Positions 19,712-28,657 of a stretch of 64,000 nt of DNA are shown piece after piece. The translations under genes and the position numbers were made by a program. Below the pieces are notes generated by a model that saw nothing but the letters and a program-made list of their open reading frames with translations, was not told the DNA's origin and did no database searches. Within the stretch, counting starts at the first letter, position 1. Every line of letters begins with the position of its first letter. Source of the DNA: Planctomycetota bacterium (GTDB lineage: Bacteria > Planctomycetota > Planctomycetia > Planctomycetales > Planctomycetaceae); NCBI GenBank assembly GCA_003388505.1, contig QQVO01000018.1:62001-126000 (forward strand). The letters run 5' to 3'.

Positions 19712-20506
19712 GTGATGACACCCAACGATCTCTCCGGACGAACGGCCGTCGTCACCGGCGGCGCAAGCGGCATCGGGCGCGCGACGGCGGTGGCGCTGGC
19801 CGAGGCGGGCGCCCGGGTGTTCATCGGGGACGTCCAGTTGCGGACCGAGAATGAGGAACGGTTTCAGACTCTCTCGATTGAACAGTCGGTCTGCGACGTG
19901 ACCGATCTCGGGCAACTCCGGTCGCTGATTGACGGCGCAGCCGAGTCGACCGGACGGCTTGACATTCTGGTCAACAACGCGGGGGTGGTGCTGGTGGGTC
20001 AGGCGGATGAAATCGGCGAGTCCGAATGGGACCGGTGCCTCGACACGAACCTCAAGGCCGTTTTCTTCGGAGTCAAATTCGCGCTGCCGCACATGCGGCG
20101 GAGCGGGGGAGGCGCGATCGTGAACACGGCGAGTAACGCGGGATTGCTGCCGCGGGCTCACGATCCGGTCTATTCGATCAGCAAGCAGGCGGTGGTCGGC
20201 CTGACACGGAGTCTCGCGCTGTGTCATTCGAAGGATCGGATTCGCATCAACTGCGTCTGCCCCGGCCCGGTCAGCGAGACAGAGATCATGGACAGCGATT
20301 TGCGATCGCAGGCCGACCCCTCCGCCGCCGCGGAGCGGGTGATCGCCGCCAGCCCGCTGGCTGCGGCGCTTGGCCGCATGGTGTCGCCCGAGGAGGTCGC
20401 CGCGGCGGTGGTGTACCTGGCCGGAGACGCGGCGATGATGGTCACGGGGACTGCGATTGCAATCGACGGCGGGAAATCGCTCGGCGTCCCGCCGGCGATG
20501 ACGTGA
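19712..20506 (+). CDS. SDR family oxidoreductase
   Basis: 264 residues. TGGASGIG nucleotide motif, NNAG, active-site Ser in NTASNAG, YSISK catalytic Tyr/Lys, CPGPV and a C-terminal IDGGKS. The Asp in IGDVQ suggests NAD(H) preference. Substrate unknown; no partner enzyme nearby. GGGAGGAG sits 8 bases before the GTG at 19712 and 11 before the ATG at 19715, so either can be the start. Confidence 0.92.
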   Translation: MMTPNDLSGRTAVVTGGASGIGRATAVALAEAGARVFIGDVQLRTENEERFQTLSIEQSVCDVTDLGQLRSLIDGAAESTGRLDILVNNAGVVLVGQADEIGESEWDRCLDTNLKAVFFGVKFALPHMRRSGGGAIVNTASNAGLLPRAHDPVYSISKQAVVGLTRSLALCHSKDRIRINCVCPGPVSETEIMDSDLRSQADPSAAAERVIAASPLAAALGRMVSPEEVAAAVVYLAGDAAMMVTGTAIAIDGGKSLGVPPAMT

Positions 20507-20793
20507 AATCCATTGGCCGGAATTCGTGAGACTCCGGTCAGAGCCAATCGCTCTACCATGTGTCCGCGTCGAGCGGTGTTCGGACTATCGAGGACGAGAA
20601 TCCGCGAGACAGATCGCCAACACTGATTCGCAAAGCGCTATCAATCTGCTTTTGCCGTGCGCTGCGTTGAGAAGCATTGTGCGACCGCCGGCTGAATGTG
20701 AACCTCCGGACGCGAGTTGAGCGCGGATTGCAAGACATGTGACGGATGTGACTGCGGGGCGGTTGCCTGCGGCGCGCGATTGACGAGATGTGT

Positions 20794-20822
20794 TTGACAC
20801 GCCACGCCCGCCTGCCTACATT
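20794..20822 (+). promoter_or_regulatory. Sigma70-like promoter upstream of the FHA gene
   Basis: Consensus TTGACA (20794-20799), 17-base spacer, TACATT (20817-20822). Predicted start near 20829, giving a leader of ~107 bases before the ATG at 20936. It is the best promoter match I see in the window. The rest of the 429-base gap 20507-20935 shows nothing recognisable. Confidence 0.6.
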
Positions 20823-20935
20823 CAAGCATCGCGATTCTGCTAAATTCATTCGTCCCATCCGATTCATTTTGCGGTATTTCTACGACGGCCGGCTGAGGCC
20901 GATCGCCACGAGACCGCCGATTCCAGAAGCAACTG

Positions 20936-21445
20936 ATGCCGATCACGGACCAGTATTCCATGCTGGGAGAGTTGGTTCCCTGCGGAGGCGGGGATCCGAT
21001 TCCGCTGCTGAAACCGAAACTCCTGATTGGACGCCGCAGCAACTGCGACATCGTTCTCGAGTTCCCGAACATCTCAGGCAATCACTGCCTGCTCGAACTG
21101 CTCAACGGGTACTGGTTCGTGCGGGATTTGCGGAGCCGGAACGGGATCAAGGTGAACTCCCAACGCTGCGAGTCGAAATGGCTGCTGCCCGGCGATCAGT
21201 TGTCGATCGCCAAACACCGCTACGACGTCAGTTACGAGCCGGCTCACGACGCGCCTCCGCCCGAGGAGGAGGATCCGTTCGCGGTCAGCCTGCTGGAGAA
21301 AGCCGGGCTGGCGCGTCGCGACCAGCAGGACCGCGAGCCGCGTCTGCCGCCGCCCGCCCGCCCTCTCCAACGCGACTCCGATGCCCAGTCGTTCTCTCCC
21401 GAAGAGGAGCAGGCGATGGAGTGGCTGAACGGCGACGACCACTGA
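20936..21445 (+). CDS. FHA domain protein
   Basis: 169 residues. FHA phosphothreonine-binding domain at ~10-95 with GRRSNCDIVL, NISGNHCLLEL and RDLRSRNGIKVN, i.e. the conserved GR, SxxH-like and NG positions (the usual Ser-x-x-His reads SGNHC). The C-terminal ~70 residues are acidic/Pro-rich and unstructured. One base separates its stop from the rsgA GTG, so the two are probably translated together. FHA proteins read Ser/Thr kinase signals, plentiful in this phylum. Confidence 0.9.
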   Translation: MPITDQYSMLGELVPCGGGDPIPLLKPKLLIGRRSNCDIVLEFPNISGNHCLLELLNGYWFVRDLRSRNGIKVNSQRCESKWLLPGDQLSIAKHRYDVSYEPAHDAPPPEEEDPFAVSLLEKAGLARRDQQDREPRLPPPARPLQRDSDAQSFSPEEEQAMEWLNGDDH

Positions 21446-21446
21446 C

Positions 21447-22595
21447 GTGAGCGGCAAACGCAAGAGAAAAGTTCGCGTCGCATTCTCGAAGAACCGTACC
21501 AAGCGGACTCGATCTCAGGATCTGACGCGACGGGCGCTCCGCGACATAGAGTCGGTGGAGGATCTGACCACAGAAGAGCGCGTCTCCGGCAAAGGGGATC
21601 TGACGCGGCGGCGGACGGTGATCGCCTCGGGCGATTCGACCGCAGACACCGACCAACCGGTGATCGACGTCGACGAAACGGAATGCCGTCGCGGGCGGGT
21701 GCTGTACGTCATCGGGGCGAACCGCTGCCGGGTGCGGATGGACGAGACAGGAGAAATCGATTGCACCGTCCGCCGGCGAGTGCGGACGATGGCTCGCGAC
21801 GCGCGGAACGCCGTGGTCGCGGGAGACCGGGTGACGCTGCGGATCGTCGACGACGGATCGGGCGTCATCGAACGGGTGGAGTCCCGCACAACGGCGCTGT
21901 CTCGCGTCAGCGGCCGCCGGGAACACGTCATCGCCGCCAACGTCGATCTGGCGGTCATTGTCGTCTCGGCGGCCGACCCACCGTTGAAACCTGGTTTGAT
22001 CGACCGTTTCATCGTCAGCGCGGAGCAGGGCGATCTGAAACCGGTGGTCTGCATCAACAAGGTGGATCTCGACGACCCGGTCCGCTTGCAGCCGATCGTC
22101 GGCACGTACGCCCGGCTCGGCTACCACGTCGTGCTCGCGAGCGCGGCGACGCGGCGGGGACTTTCCCGCCTCAAGCAGATTCTCTGCGGGCGCCAGGCTG
22201 TTCTGACAGGGCAGAGCGGGGTCGGCAAGACATCGTTGCTGAACGCGCTGCAGCCGGAGCTTCGCCGCCGCACGCGGGAAGTGAGCGCGGACTCCGGGAA
22301 GGGGCGACACACAACGCGCGTGGCGGAGATGATTCCACTTGCAACGGGAGGGGCGGTCGTCGACACGCCGGGCATTCGCCAGCTTGAACTGTGGGACGTC
22401 GAGGCGGGCGAAGTGGAAGCGTATTTTCGCGAGTTTCGCCCGTTTGTCGCGCGGTGCCGATACCCGAGTTGTCTGCATCTGCACGAAACGGAGTGCGCCG
22501 TTCGGGATGCCGTGAGGGATGGTTCTATCAGCGTCTCGCGTTACACAAGTTACGTGAGAATCATCGGCGACGAAGACGGGGCGACCGGCGAGTGA
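21447..22595 (+). CDS. rsgA: Ribosome small subunit-dependent GTPase RsgA
   Basis: 382 residues from GTG 21447. Circularly permuted GTPase: G4 NKVDL (~210) precedes G1 GQSGVGKTSLLNAL (~258) and G3 DTPGIRQ (~315); a zinc site (CRYPSCLHLHETEC) follows at ~340. An OB fold lies at ~85-155. The first ~75 residues are a basic, low-complexity extension not usual in the family. RsgA helps mature the 30S subunit. Directly downstream of the FHA gene, an association also implying co-expression. Confidence 0.94.
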   Translation: MSGKRKRKVRVAFSKNRTKRTRSQDLTRRALRDIESVEDLTTEERVSGKGDLTRRRTVIASGDSTADTDQPVIDVDETECRRGRVLYVIGANRCRVRMDETGEIDCTVRRRVRTMARDARNAVVAGDRVTLRIVDDGSGVIERVESRTTALSRVSGRREHVIAANVDLAVIVVSAADPPLKPGLIDRFIVSAEQGDLKPVVCINKVDLDDPVRLQPIVGTYARLGYHVVLASAATRRGLSRLKQILCGRQAVLTGQSGVGKTSLLNALQPELRRRTREVSADSGKGRHTTRVAEMIPLATGGAVVDTPGIRQLELWDVEAGEVEAYFREFRPFVARCRYPSCLHLHETECAVRDAVRDGSISVSRYTSYVRIIGDEDGATGE

Positions 22596-22850
22596 TGGGG
22601 CCGGTTTGGCGTTCCTTGCGTCGCCGGCGGCGGGAACTCGTGCGGTGACGCGGGTTTGGGTTGGCACTCGACAATTCAATCGGTTAACGTGAGTGTTGAT
22701 GCGTCTGTACTGCGTCGCGCCGGCGCGAAATCGGGGCCATCCGCCGGTTGTCGTGCCGGCAGATGGTGTTTCAGACAAACAGACCATTTCGCAGCGCAAT
22801 GCGTCGCTGATCTCAAGACGCCCGCACATTCGCTCGTTTGGAGGGGAACC

Positions 22851-23834
22851 ATGCTCGTCGATCGCTTTCCACGCCGGAGTCGATTCTCCCACGGCCTGCT
22901 GGCCGGCCTGTTGTGCCTGCTGACGGCCGGTTGTGGGATCTCGTTGCCCACTGCGACGTCCGACGCCGATTCGTCCGATGAGGAGGGATCGATCGCCTCC
23001 ACGACCGATCCGGCAGCGATGCCGGGCACTCCGGCAGGTATGCCTGGCATGCCGGCGGCCACTCCCGGCGCGCCGGCGGGGATGCCGGCCGCGACTCCCG
23101 GCGCGATGCCGGCCGGCACTCCCGGCGCCCCCGCGGCCATGCCGGCTGTGACTCCGGGCGCGACGCCCGGCGCCCCCGCGTTGACCCCCGGCGCGACGCC
23201 CGGCCCTGCGATGGAACAACCGCCGCTTGCGGCCGACCCCGCGTTGAATCTGGCGAATCCGGCGGCAACTCCTGGTGCACCGGCCGGTCTTCCCGGAGCG
23301 GCGCCTGCCGCAGCAGCGAATCCGGCAGCGGTTGCTAATCCCGCAGCGGGCGCCAATCCGGCAGCGGCTGCCAATCCCGCCGCCGTGAATCCGGGGGCGC
23401 GTCCGGCTGGCGCGGCTGATCCGGCGCGGGGGGCTCTGCCGGGCGGCGCCAACCCGGACGGCGAATCGGAGGGATCGAACCGAGCCGCTGAGTTCGAGGC
23501 CGGTTCCGCGGAGTACGCGATCATGACGTTCGTCGACGGCATCGAGATCGGCGACCTCGAGATGGCCGCCGAAGTCATCAGCGATCGCGCGTCCGGCGGC
23601 ACTCTGTTGGCCGTCAAGAACCAAACGCTGAGCGAGAATGAACTGGATAAGCTGCGGGCCTACACCGAAACCCTCGAGATCGTGGGCAAACCCCGGAACT
23701 CAGGCCGGACGTTGACCTACTCCTTTAACGGAGGGTCCAATCAGGTTCTTCGGTTCGAGGTGGAAAAGACCGGGACCGAATTCCAGATCAAGAATCTCAC
23801 AATTCGCAGCGCCGGCAGAAACCGCGGACGCTAG
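22851..23834 (+). CDS. Lipoprotein with Pro/Ala/Gly-rich repeats
   Basis: 327 residues from ATG 22851, preceded by GGAGGGG. Lipobox LTAGC at ~25-29, so a membrane-anchored lipoprotein. Residues ~55-200 are degenerate repeats of the type MPGxPAG / TPGAPA / NPAA, likely an extended spacer. The last ~110 residues form a compact domain (YAIMTFVDGIEIGDLEMAAEV ... ending in a basic tail). Start chosen by ribosome site and signal peptide; the open frame continues upstream to 22656. Function unknown; the folded domain may face the periplasm at a distance from the membrane. Confidence 0.8.
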   Translation: MLVDRFPRRSRFSHGLLAGLLCLLTAGCGISLPTATSDADSSDEEGSIASTTDPAAMPGTPAGMPGMPAATPGAPAGMPAATPGAMPAGTPGAPAAMPAVTPGATPGAPALTPGATPGPAMEQPPLAADPALNLANPAATPGAPAGLPGAAPAAAANPAAVANPAAGANPAAAANPAAVNPGARPAGAADPARGALPGGANPDGESEGSNRAAEFEAGSAEYAIMTFVDGIEIGDLEMAAEVISDRASGGTLLAVKNQTLSENELDKLRAYTETLEIVGKPRNSGRTLTYSFNGGSNQVLRFEVEKTGTEFQIKNLTIRSAGRNRGR

Positions 23835-23866
23835 ACCGATCACTGCTCCGACTGAACGTCGATTTC

Positions 23867-23898
23867 GCAGGCCCGTGGACTCTGGCCCACGGGCCTGC
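23867..23898 (+). terminator. Hairpin after the lipoprotein gene
   Basis: GCAGGCCCGTGG (23867-23878) pairs perfectly with 23887-23898 around an 8-base loop, 32 bases after the stop codon. Only TT follows, so termination is likely but not a textbook intrinsic signal. Confidence 0.55.
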
Positions 23899-24035
23899 TT
23901 CACGCGCCGTCCGGTGGGCGAACATCCGCGGCCGGGAGCATTGTCTCAGCCCCGCGTTCCCGGAGCGTAACCGGTTTGAGTTGCAGTAAGGATGCTGCGA
24001 CGCAGACATCACGCCAACCGATCGATGGCATCAAC

Positions 24036-24572
24036 ATGGAAAACGCTGCAGATCGTGTCGCGAGGCAGTTGGCGAGCGCCCTGACCGCTTCCAGGCGGCG
24101 CATCGTCTTCGCCGAGAGTTGCACGGCGGGGTTGGCGGCCTCGCTGATGGCCGACATCCCGGGCGTCTCGGAGTGCTTCTGCGGATCGGCCGTCGTCTAT
24201 CGCAACGCGACGAAACAGGCCTGGCTGGGAATTCGTCCCGACTGGCTGGCCGACCCGGACATCGGTCCGGTCAGCCGCGAGGTCGCCGATGCAATGGCCG
24301 TGGGGGCGCTGGAATCGACGCCGGAAGCCGATGTTTCGGCGGCCGTCACCGGACACTTGGGTCCGGACGCGCCGCCTGCGCTGGACGGCGTGGTGTGTCT
24401 CGCAGTTGCGGTGAGGAATCGAGCGGGGGGCGAGGGGCCGGCGGTCGTTGCTTCCCGAAGAATCCAACTCCAGTCAAGGGACGACGATCGATTGAAGCTG
24501 CGCGCTCTGCGGCGCGGCGACGCGACGCGGCTGCTGCTCGAGGCGGCGTTGCACGTCGTTCAGGCGGATTGA
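24036..24572 (+). CDS. CinA-type NMN amidohydrolase-like protein
   Basis: 178 residues, the length of stand-alone CinA C-terminal domains (PncC). The opening helix VARQLASALTASRRRIVFAESCTAGLAA carries the family ESCTGG-like motif (here ESCTAG), followed by FCGSAVVYRNATKQ and the AVTGHLGPD loop that replaces the common GIAGPGG. PncC deamidates nicotinamide mononucleotide in NAD recycling; the altered loop makes the activity uncertain. ATG 24036 preferred over a TTG at 23976. Convergent with the prepilin peptidase gene. Confidence 0.85.
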   Translation: MENAADRVARQLASALTASRRRIVFAESCTAGLAASLMADIPGVSECFCGSAVVYRNATKQAWLGIRPDWLADPDIGPVSREVADAMAVGALESTPEADVSAAVTGHLGPDAPPALDGVVCLAVAVRNRAGGEGPAVVASRRIQLQSRDDDRLKLRALRRGDATRLLLEAALHVVQAD

Positions 24573-24605
24573 CGAGCCGCAGCCAGAGTCGAGCGGCGGG
24601 TATTT

Positions 24606-24674
24606 CGAACGGGTTCCACGCCGATGTCACGTCAACGGTGACGCACGCTGGCAGCGTACGCTACGAAGAATCCG
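24606..24674. repeat. Dispersed repeat, family C, copy 1
   Basis: CGATGTCACGTCAACGGTGA followed by CGCACGCTGGCAGCGTACGC and GAAGAATCCG. A near-identical copy is at 28539-28608. The core matches the reverse of family B's hairpin (CGCACGCTGCCAG), so B and C are probably related. Both C copies lie just beyond the 3' end of minus-strand genes. Confidence 0.8.
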
Positions 24675-24692
24675 GGCCAGCGCCTCGTTCCG

Positions 24693-26030
24693 TCAGCGAC
24701 CGGTTGGTCGCGCGTTGCCGTTCGTTCCCGACCGCCACTGGTCGAAATGACGGCGGCCCTGGCCGGAGGCCTGGCCGGGCCACTGCTCGCGCCGCCACCG
24801 GCCGAACGCGGGATCGGCGTTCTCGCCGGCCAGGTAGTGGTTCTGATCGGCGCCGGTCCACTCCATGATGAACTCCTGGGGAGACTCCCGCAGGCCGAAC
24901 AGGCGTTTCACGATCTGTACGAGCATGAGGGTGACCACGAAGAGCACGAGCATCACGCCGAAGACGAGGGGCAGCATCGGCCCCAGCGCAAAGACGCGGG
25001 ACGCTCCGGCCCAGGGCCCCGCACCGTTCCAGATCGGCTGCCAGGCGAGCATCACCAGCAGGGCCGCCCCGCTCAAATACGGTCCGTAGGGGATGTAGCG
25101 ACCTCGATCGAAGAACATCTGAACCGGCAACAGAACCAGGGCCAGGGCCGGCGCGACGAAGAACGCCAGCACCGAGGCCTGCCAGCCGAGGAAACTGCCG
25201 ATCAGCGCCATCAGAATCACGTCGCCGAAGCCCATCGCCTCCCGTCTGAGCACCCAGAATCCGATCAGCCGCACCAGCCAGGTGAGTCCGCCGGCGACCA
25301 CCAGTCCGGCCGCGCTCACCAGCAGCCCGTGCAGATGGGGATACGTGCTGAACCAGGCCGGGACGTCGTTGAACTGGTCGATCCGCACGTCGGGCCGGAT
25401 CAACCGCGTGAACGAAAAGACCAGGTTGGAATTCTGCGACCAGGCGGGCACGATGTGCACGCGGCCGACCAACAGCGCGGCGAGCAGTCCGACCGCCATG
25501 GCGGGCAGGGTGGATGCATCCGGGATTTCGCGGCGATCGAGATCGATGAAGGAGGCGACCAGCAAAGCTTCGATCAGCACGAGGTGATAGAAGTACCTCA
25601 CATGCAGGAACGTCACCGCCGACATGCCGCCCAGGCCGGGAACGGCCTGTGGTCCGTCGGCCGCATACAGACAACTGGATGCGACCGACGGCGGCCAATC
25701 GGGCGGAACCTCCATCCAGTAGATGAGGACGAACAGCAGGGCGTTCAGCAGTTCCACTGCCGGATAACGCGCCGAAATCCACATGCGACAGTGGCGGCAC
25801 CGGCCGCGCAGGAAGATCCAACTGATCAGGGGGATATTGTCATGCCAGGCGATGTCGGTTCTGCAGCGCGGGCAGCGGGACGGCGGATGCCACAGGCCCT
25901 TGAGCGCAGCCACCAGCCCCGGCGGCTGCTGAATGCGGTGGATGCAGACGTTCAGAAAGCTGCCGACAATCGCGCCGAGTACGAACAGAAAGGAAACCGC
26001 CAGCCAGTAGGGCAGGTCGAAGAGACTCAT
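24693..26030 (-). CDS. Prepilin peptidase (A24 family)
   Basis: 445 residues, longer than usual (~290). N-terminal zinc/tetracysteine domain (CPRCRTDIAWHDNIPLISW, then RCRHCRMW), then eight or so membrane segments. The aspartyl catalytic residues are in FIDLDRREIPD (~190) and GFGDVILMAL (~290). A long loop separates the two halves and the C-terminal ~75 residues are soluble and basic. It cleaves and methylates type IV prepilin leaders, fitting the GspE/PilT genes elsewhere in the window. Its ATG at 26030 overlaps the aroK stop as ATGA. Confidence 0.93.
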   Translation of the reverse strand: MSLFDLPYWLAVSFLFVLGAIVGSFLNVCIHRIQQPPGLVAALKGLWHPPSRCPRCRTDIAWHDNIPLISWIFLRGRCRHCRMWISARYPAVELLNALLFVLIYWMEVPPDWPPSVASSCLYAADGPQAVPGLGGMSAVTFLHVRYFYHLVLIEALLVASFIDLDRREIPDASTLPAMAVGLLAALLVGRVHIVPAWSQNSNLVFSFTRLIRPDVRIDQFNDVPAWFSTYPHLHGLLVSAAGLVVAGGLTWLVRLIGFWVLRREAMGFGDVILMALIGSFLGWQASVLAFFVAPALALVLLPVQMFFDRGRYIPYGPYLSGAALLVMLAWQPIWNGAGPWAGASRVFALGPMLPLVFGVMLVLFVVTLMLVQIVKRLFGLRESPQEFIMEWTGADQNHYLAGENADPAFGRWRREQWPGQASGQGRRHFDQWRSGTNGNARPTGR

Positions 26031-26560
26031 CGGCCCTGCTCCCCGGCCGCGCCGAGTTGCGCTCGGATCTCCTCAGCGATTTCCGCCGGCGAGCGATCGT
26101 CGGTCGCGACAGTGATCGTCGCCGCTGCCTGATAGCGGGGCGTCCGGGCGGTGAGGACTTGCTCGACTTCTGCGCGCTGATCGTGATCGGTGAGGGCGGG
26201 CCGGCGGGAGCGGGTCGCCGCGTCCGATTCCAGCCGCCGGAGGATCGTGTCGACCGACGCGGTCAGCCAGACGATTTCACCGGCCCGAACGGCATCGGCC
26301 AGGGTTTCGTCGTTGAGAATCGCTCCTCCTCCGGCGGCGACGACCGTCGATTCGCGGGTGAGCAATTCGCGCATCACGTCCCGTTCCAGCCGGCGGAATT
26401 CGGATTCTCCGTCGATATCGAAGATTTCACGAATCGTGCGGCCCACCCGGCGCTCGATCTCGTCGTCGGCATCGACGACGCTCCAACCGAGCATCGCCGC
26501 GAGTTCCTGCGCCACGACGCTTTTTCCGGTGCCTCGGTATCCGATGAGCGTCACGACCAT
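26027..26560 (-). CDS. aroK: Shikimate kinase
   Basis: 177 residues. Walker A GYRGTGKS at ~7-14, shikimate-binding DADDEIE (~35), RRLERDVM and GGGAI (~80), lid Arg residues near 120. Catalyses ATP-dependent phosphorylation of shikimate in aromatic amino acid synthesis. The open frame runs upstream to 26767 but ATG 26560 gives the exact family N-terminus (MVVTLIGYRG). 86 bases after aroDE and overlapping the prepilin peptidase by 4 bases. Confidence 0.94.
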   Translation of the reverse strand: MVVTLIGYRGTGKSVVAQELAAMLGWSVVDADDEIERRVGRTIREIFDIDGESEFRRLERDVMRELLTRESTVVAAGGGAILNDETLADAVRAGEIVWLTASVDTILRRLESDAATRSRRPALTDHDQRAEVEQVLTARTPRYQAAATITVATDDRSPAEIAEEIRAQLGAAGEQGR

Positions 26561-26646
26561 TGCACAGATTGCGGCAGACGACGGACAGGGAGCGTTCGAA
26601 ATCAGACCTGAACAGCGGCCGGCGACATCTCCGGCCCCAGGGAACG

Positions 26647-28173
26647 TTAACTTGCCGACTCGGACCTGGCGTCGGGGCCGGGAACGGGGAGATTGCGGAT
26701 GGGCGAGATCGCGCGGCGCAGGGCGTCGCGCATGACTTCGACGTCGGCCGGCCGGCCGGTGAAGCATTCATATTGGGCGGCCGCCTGCCGGATGAACATG
26801 TCGAGACCGCTCACCGTCGTACAATTCCGCTCGCGGGCCTCTTTGAGCAGCAGGGTGTTTTCCGGATTGTAGATGGTGTCGAACACGAGCATACCTTCCC
26901 GCAGCCAGTGGGCGGGGAAGGGAGTCTCGTCCATTTCGGGGAACATTCCGACCGGCGTGCAGTTGACCAGGACGTCGGCGAATGAACTCCCACGGTTCTC
27001 CCAGTTGATAAACTTGCAGTTGAGTTGTTCGGCCAGCGCCTTCGCGCGGGGTTTGCTGCGGTTGCAGACCGTGACCTCCGCGTCGGCGCGCACGGCCGCC
27101 AGTCCGACCGCTTTGGCCACGCCACCGGCGCCGAGAATCAGCACCTTGAGCCCTGCCAGCCGCTCGTCTCCCCGCTCCTGCAGACCGGCCCGCAGCGATC
27201 CGAGCGCCGCTTCGTAGTCTGTATTCGCGGCGTACCAGCGGCCGCGGTCGTCCCGGTAGAGCGTATTGGCCGCGCCGATGTTCTTGACGGCGTCGTCGGG
27301 ATACGTGGCCAGTCCCACGACCTGCTCCTTGTGAGGAATCGTCACGCTGTAGCCCTGGACATCGACCGCCGCCAGCGCCTGGAGCGAGTCCTGCAGGTCG
27401 TCGGCGGGAACGCGAATCGGCAGGTAGACTGCGTTCTCTCCCTCCTTCCGGAACACCGCATTGTGAATTCGCGGGCTGTAACTGTGCGCGATCGGATCGC
27501 CGATCACCCCGTAGACGCGCGTGTCAGCGTCGATTTCGTTGTAGCGATAGAGATCCCGCATCTCGCCGAACTCGATCTGACCGGGGGCCATTTCCCGGTC
27601 GCGGCTGAACGTCGTGTAGGTGAACGGCGACCCGTATTTGCCGCACAGGACCCGGCTCACGAGGCCCAGATCGCCCATGCAGAACCCGATCATCGGCACA
27701 TCGGACTCGGCCACCAGTTTCAACAGCTTCACATTGTCGGCCGGCGACTCGGCCATTGTGACCAGCTTGATGTAATCGGGGTCGAGTTCTCTCAGGCGCG
27801 CGTAAGTCTCTTCGAGGTCGTCCGGCGTGGTCTCGAAATTGTGATAGCTGACGATCCGCTTCGTGGTCCCGTAGCGGGGAATCTTGCCGGCGACGTCCTC
27901 CTCGAGGTCGACGTACTCCACACCGTCGACGATCGCCTGGCGGAGCAGCATCTGTCGCTGCTCTTCGGTTCCCCTCCAACGGCCGCCGTCATCGGGCCGC
28001 CGGCAAGTGATGATCGTCGGCCCCGGCCGGTCGTGGACGAGCCGCCCGAGATCGGGCAGGTTGCGGAGCCAGTCGAGCCGCAACTCCACCACGTCGGCCC
28101 CGCGCTCGACGAGCGCGCGGTGATCGGCGACCATCATCTTGTGTCGGGTGCGACCGAGAGTGACGCAAATCAT
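26647..28173 (-). CDS. aroDE: Bifunctional 3-dehydroquinate dehydratase / shikimate dehydrogenase
   Basis: 508 residues. Residues 1-~215 are type I dehydroquinase with the Schiff-base Lys in DYIKLVTMA and the catalytic His in SYHNFETT; residues ~225-500 are AroE with the shikimate site SYSPRIHN, catalytic Lys in VTIPHKEQ, ANTLYR and the NADP motif GAGGVAKA. Carries out two consecutive steps of the shikimate pathway, the next step being AroK encoded downstream. The fusion is common in planctomycetes and plants. Start ATG 28173 matches MICVTLGR of the family; upstream frame to 28254 rejected. Confidence 0.95.
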   Translation of the reverse strand: MICVTLGRTRHKMMVADHRALVERGADVVELRLDWLRNLPDLGRLVHDRPGPTIITCRRPDDGGRWRGTEEQRQMLLRQAIVDGVEYVDLEEDVAGKIPRYGTTKRIVSYHNFETTPDDLEETYARLRELDPDYIKLVTMAESPADNVKLLKLVAESDVPMIGFCMGDLGLVSRVLCGKYGSPFTYTTFSRDREMAPGQIEFGEMRDLYRYNEIDADTRVYGVIGDPIAHSYSPRIHNAVFRKEGENAVYLPIRVPADDLQDSLQALAAVDVQGYSVTIPHKEQVVGLATYPDDAVKNIGAANTLYRDDRGRWYAANTDYEAALGSLRAGLQERGDERLAGLKVLILGAGGVAKAVGLAAVRADAEVTVCNRSKPRAKALAEQLNCKFINWENRGSSFADVLVNCTPVGMFPEMDETPFPAHWLREGMLVFDTIYNPENTLLLKEARERNCTTVSGLDMFIRQAAAQYECFTGRPADVEVMRDALRRAISPIRNLPVPGPDARSESAS

Positions 28174-28324
28174 CGTATCTGTTCGTTGAGAGTCCGCGCC
28201 GGAGGGAAGTTTCGATCCTGCGCGATGCGGCCCGATTGCGGCGTGTTCGCCCACCCACTGTATCCGCCCCGTGAACCGGTCTCAATGAGCGCACGCCCGA
28301 GAGTGCGGCGGCGCAACAGCCTGT

Positions 28325-28637
28325 GGAGTGCGACGACCTGTCGCCGCTTGGGGACGATCACGGCGTCGTGCCCCGCAGTGGTCAGGCGCGACGATTCCGA
28401 ACACAACACCCCACTTTCTCGACGCGACTGATAACGCGGACATCCGAAAAGCGGATTATTCATGACAAGCGCGCGGCTCACCGTAAGTGGTTGCCAAACA
28501 TCCGGATATCGAAAAGCTGTGCAAAGCGCAGCGCTTTTCGAACGGATTGCACCCCGATGTCACGTCAACGGTGACGCGCGCTGGCAGCGCGCGCTCCGAA
28601 GAATCCGTCCGAAAGCGGCGACAGGTCGCCGCACTCC
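28325..28637. repeat. Inverted pair of 25-bp repeats flanking ~260 bases
   Basis: 28325-28349 (GGAGTGCGACGACCTGTCGC...) and 28613-28637 are reverse complements with one mismatch; each contains a GGCGACCTGTCGCC-type palindrome. They enclose family C copy 2 and a GAAAAGC...GCTTTTC hairpin (28511-28540). All lie within the 484-base gap 28174-28657 between aroDE and mutL; no gene seen there. Confidence 0.7.
28539..28608. repeat. Dispersed repeat, family C, copy 2
   Basis: Contains GATGTCACGTCAACGGTGAC, GCGCGCTGGCAGCGCGCG and GAAGAATCCG, matching 24606-24674 with few changes. Lies 50 bases beyond the mutL stop codon. Confidence 0.8.
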
Positions 28638-28657
28638 GAAAGAGCCGGTTGGTCGCG

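Noticed and set aside
21285-23624. 779-codon open frame on the minus strand, rich in Arg/Gly/Ser/Ala
   Set aside because: It lies antisense to rsgA, the FHA gene end and the lipoprotein, all of which have clear family motifs. Long antisense frames are expected at this GC content.
24601-24692. Extra small ORFs in the family C repeat
   Set aside because: Both copies of the repeat give different, unconserved peptides.
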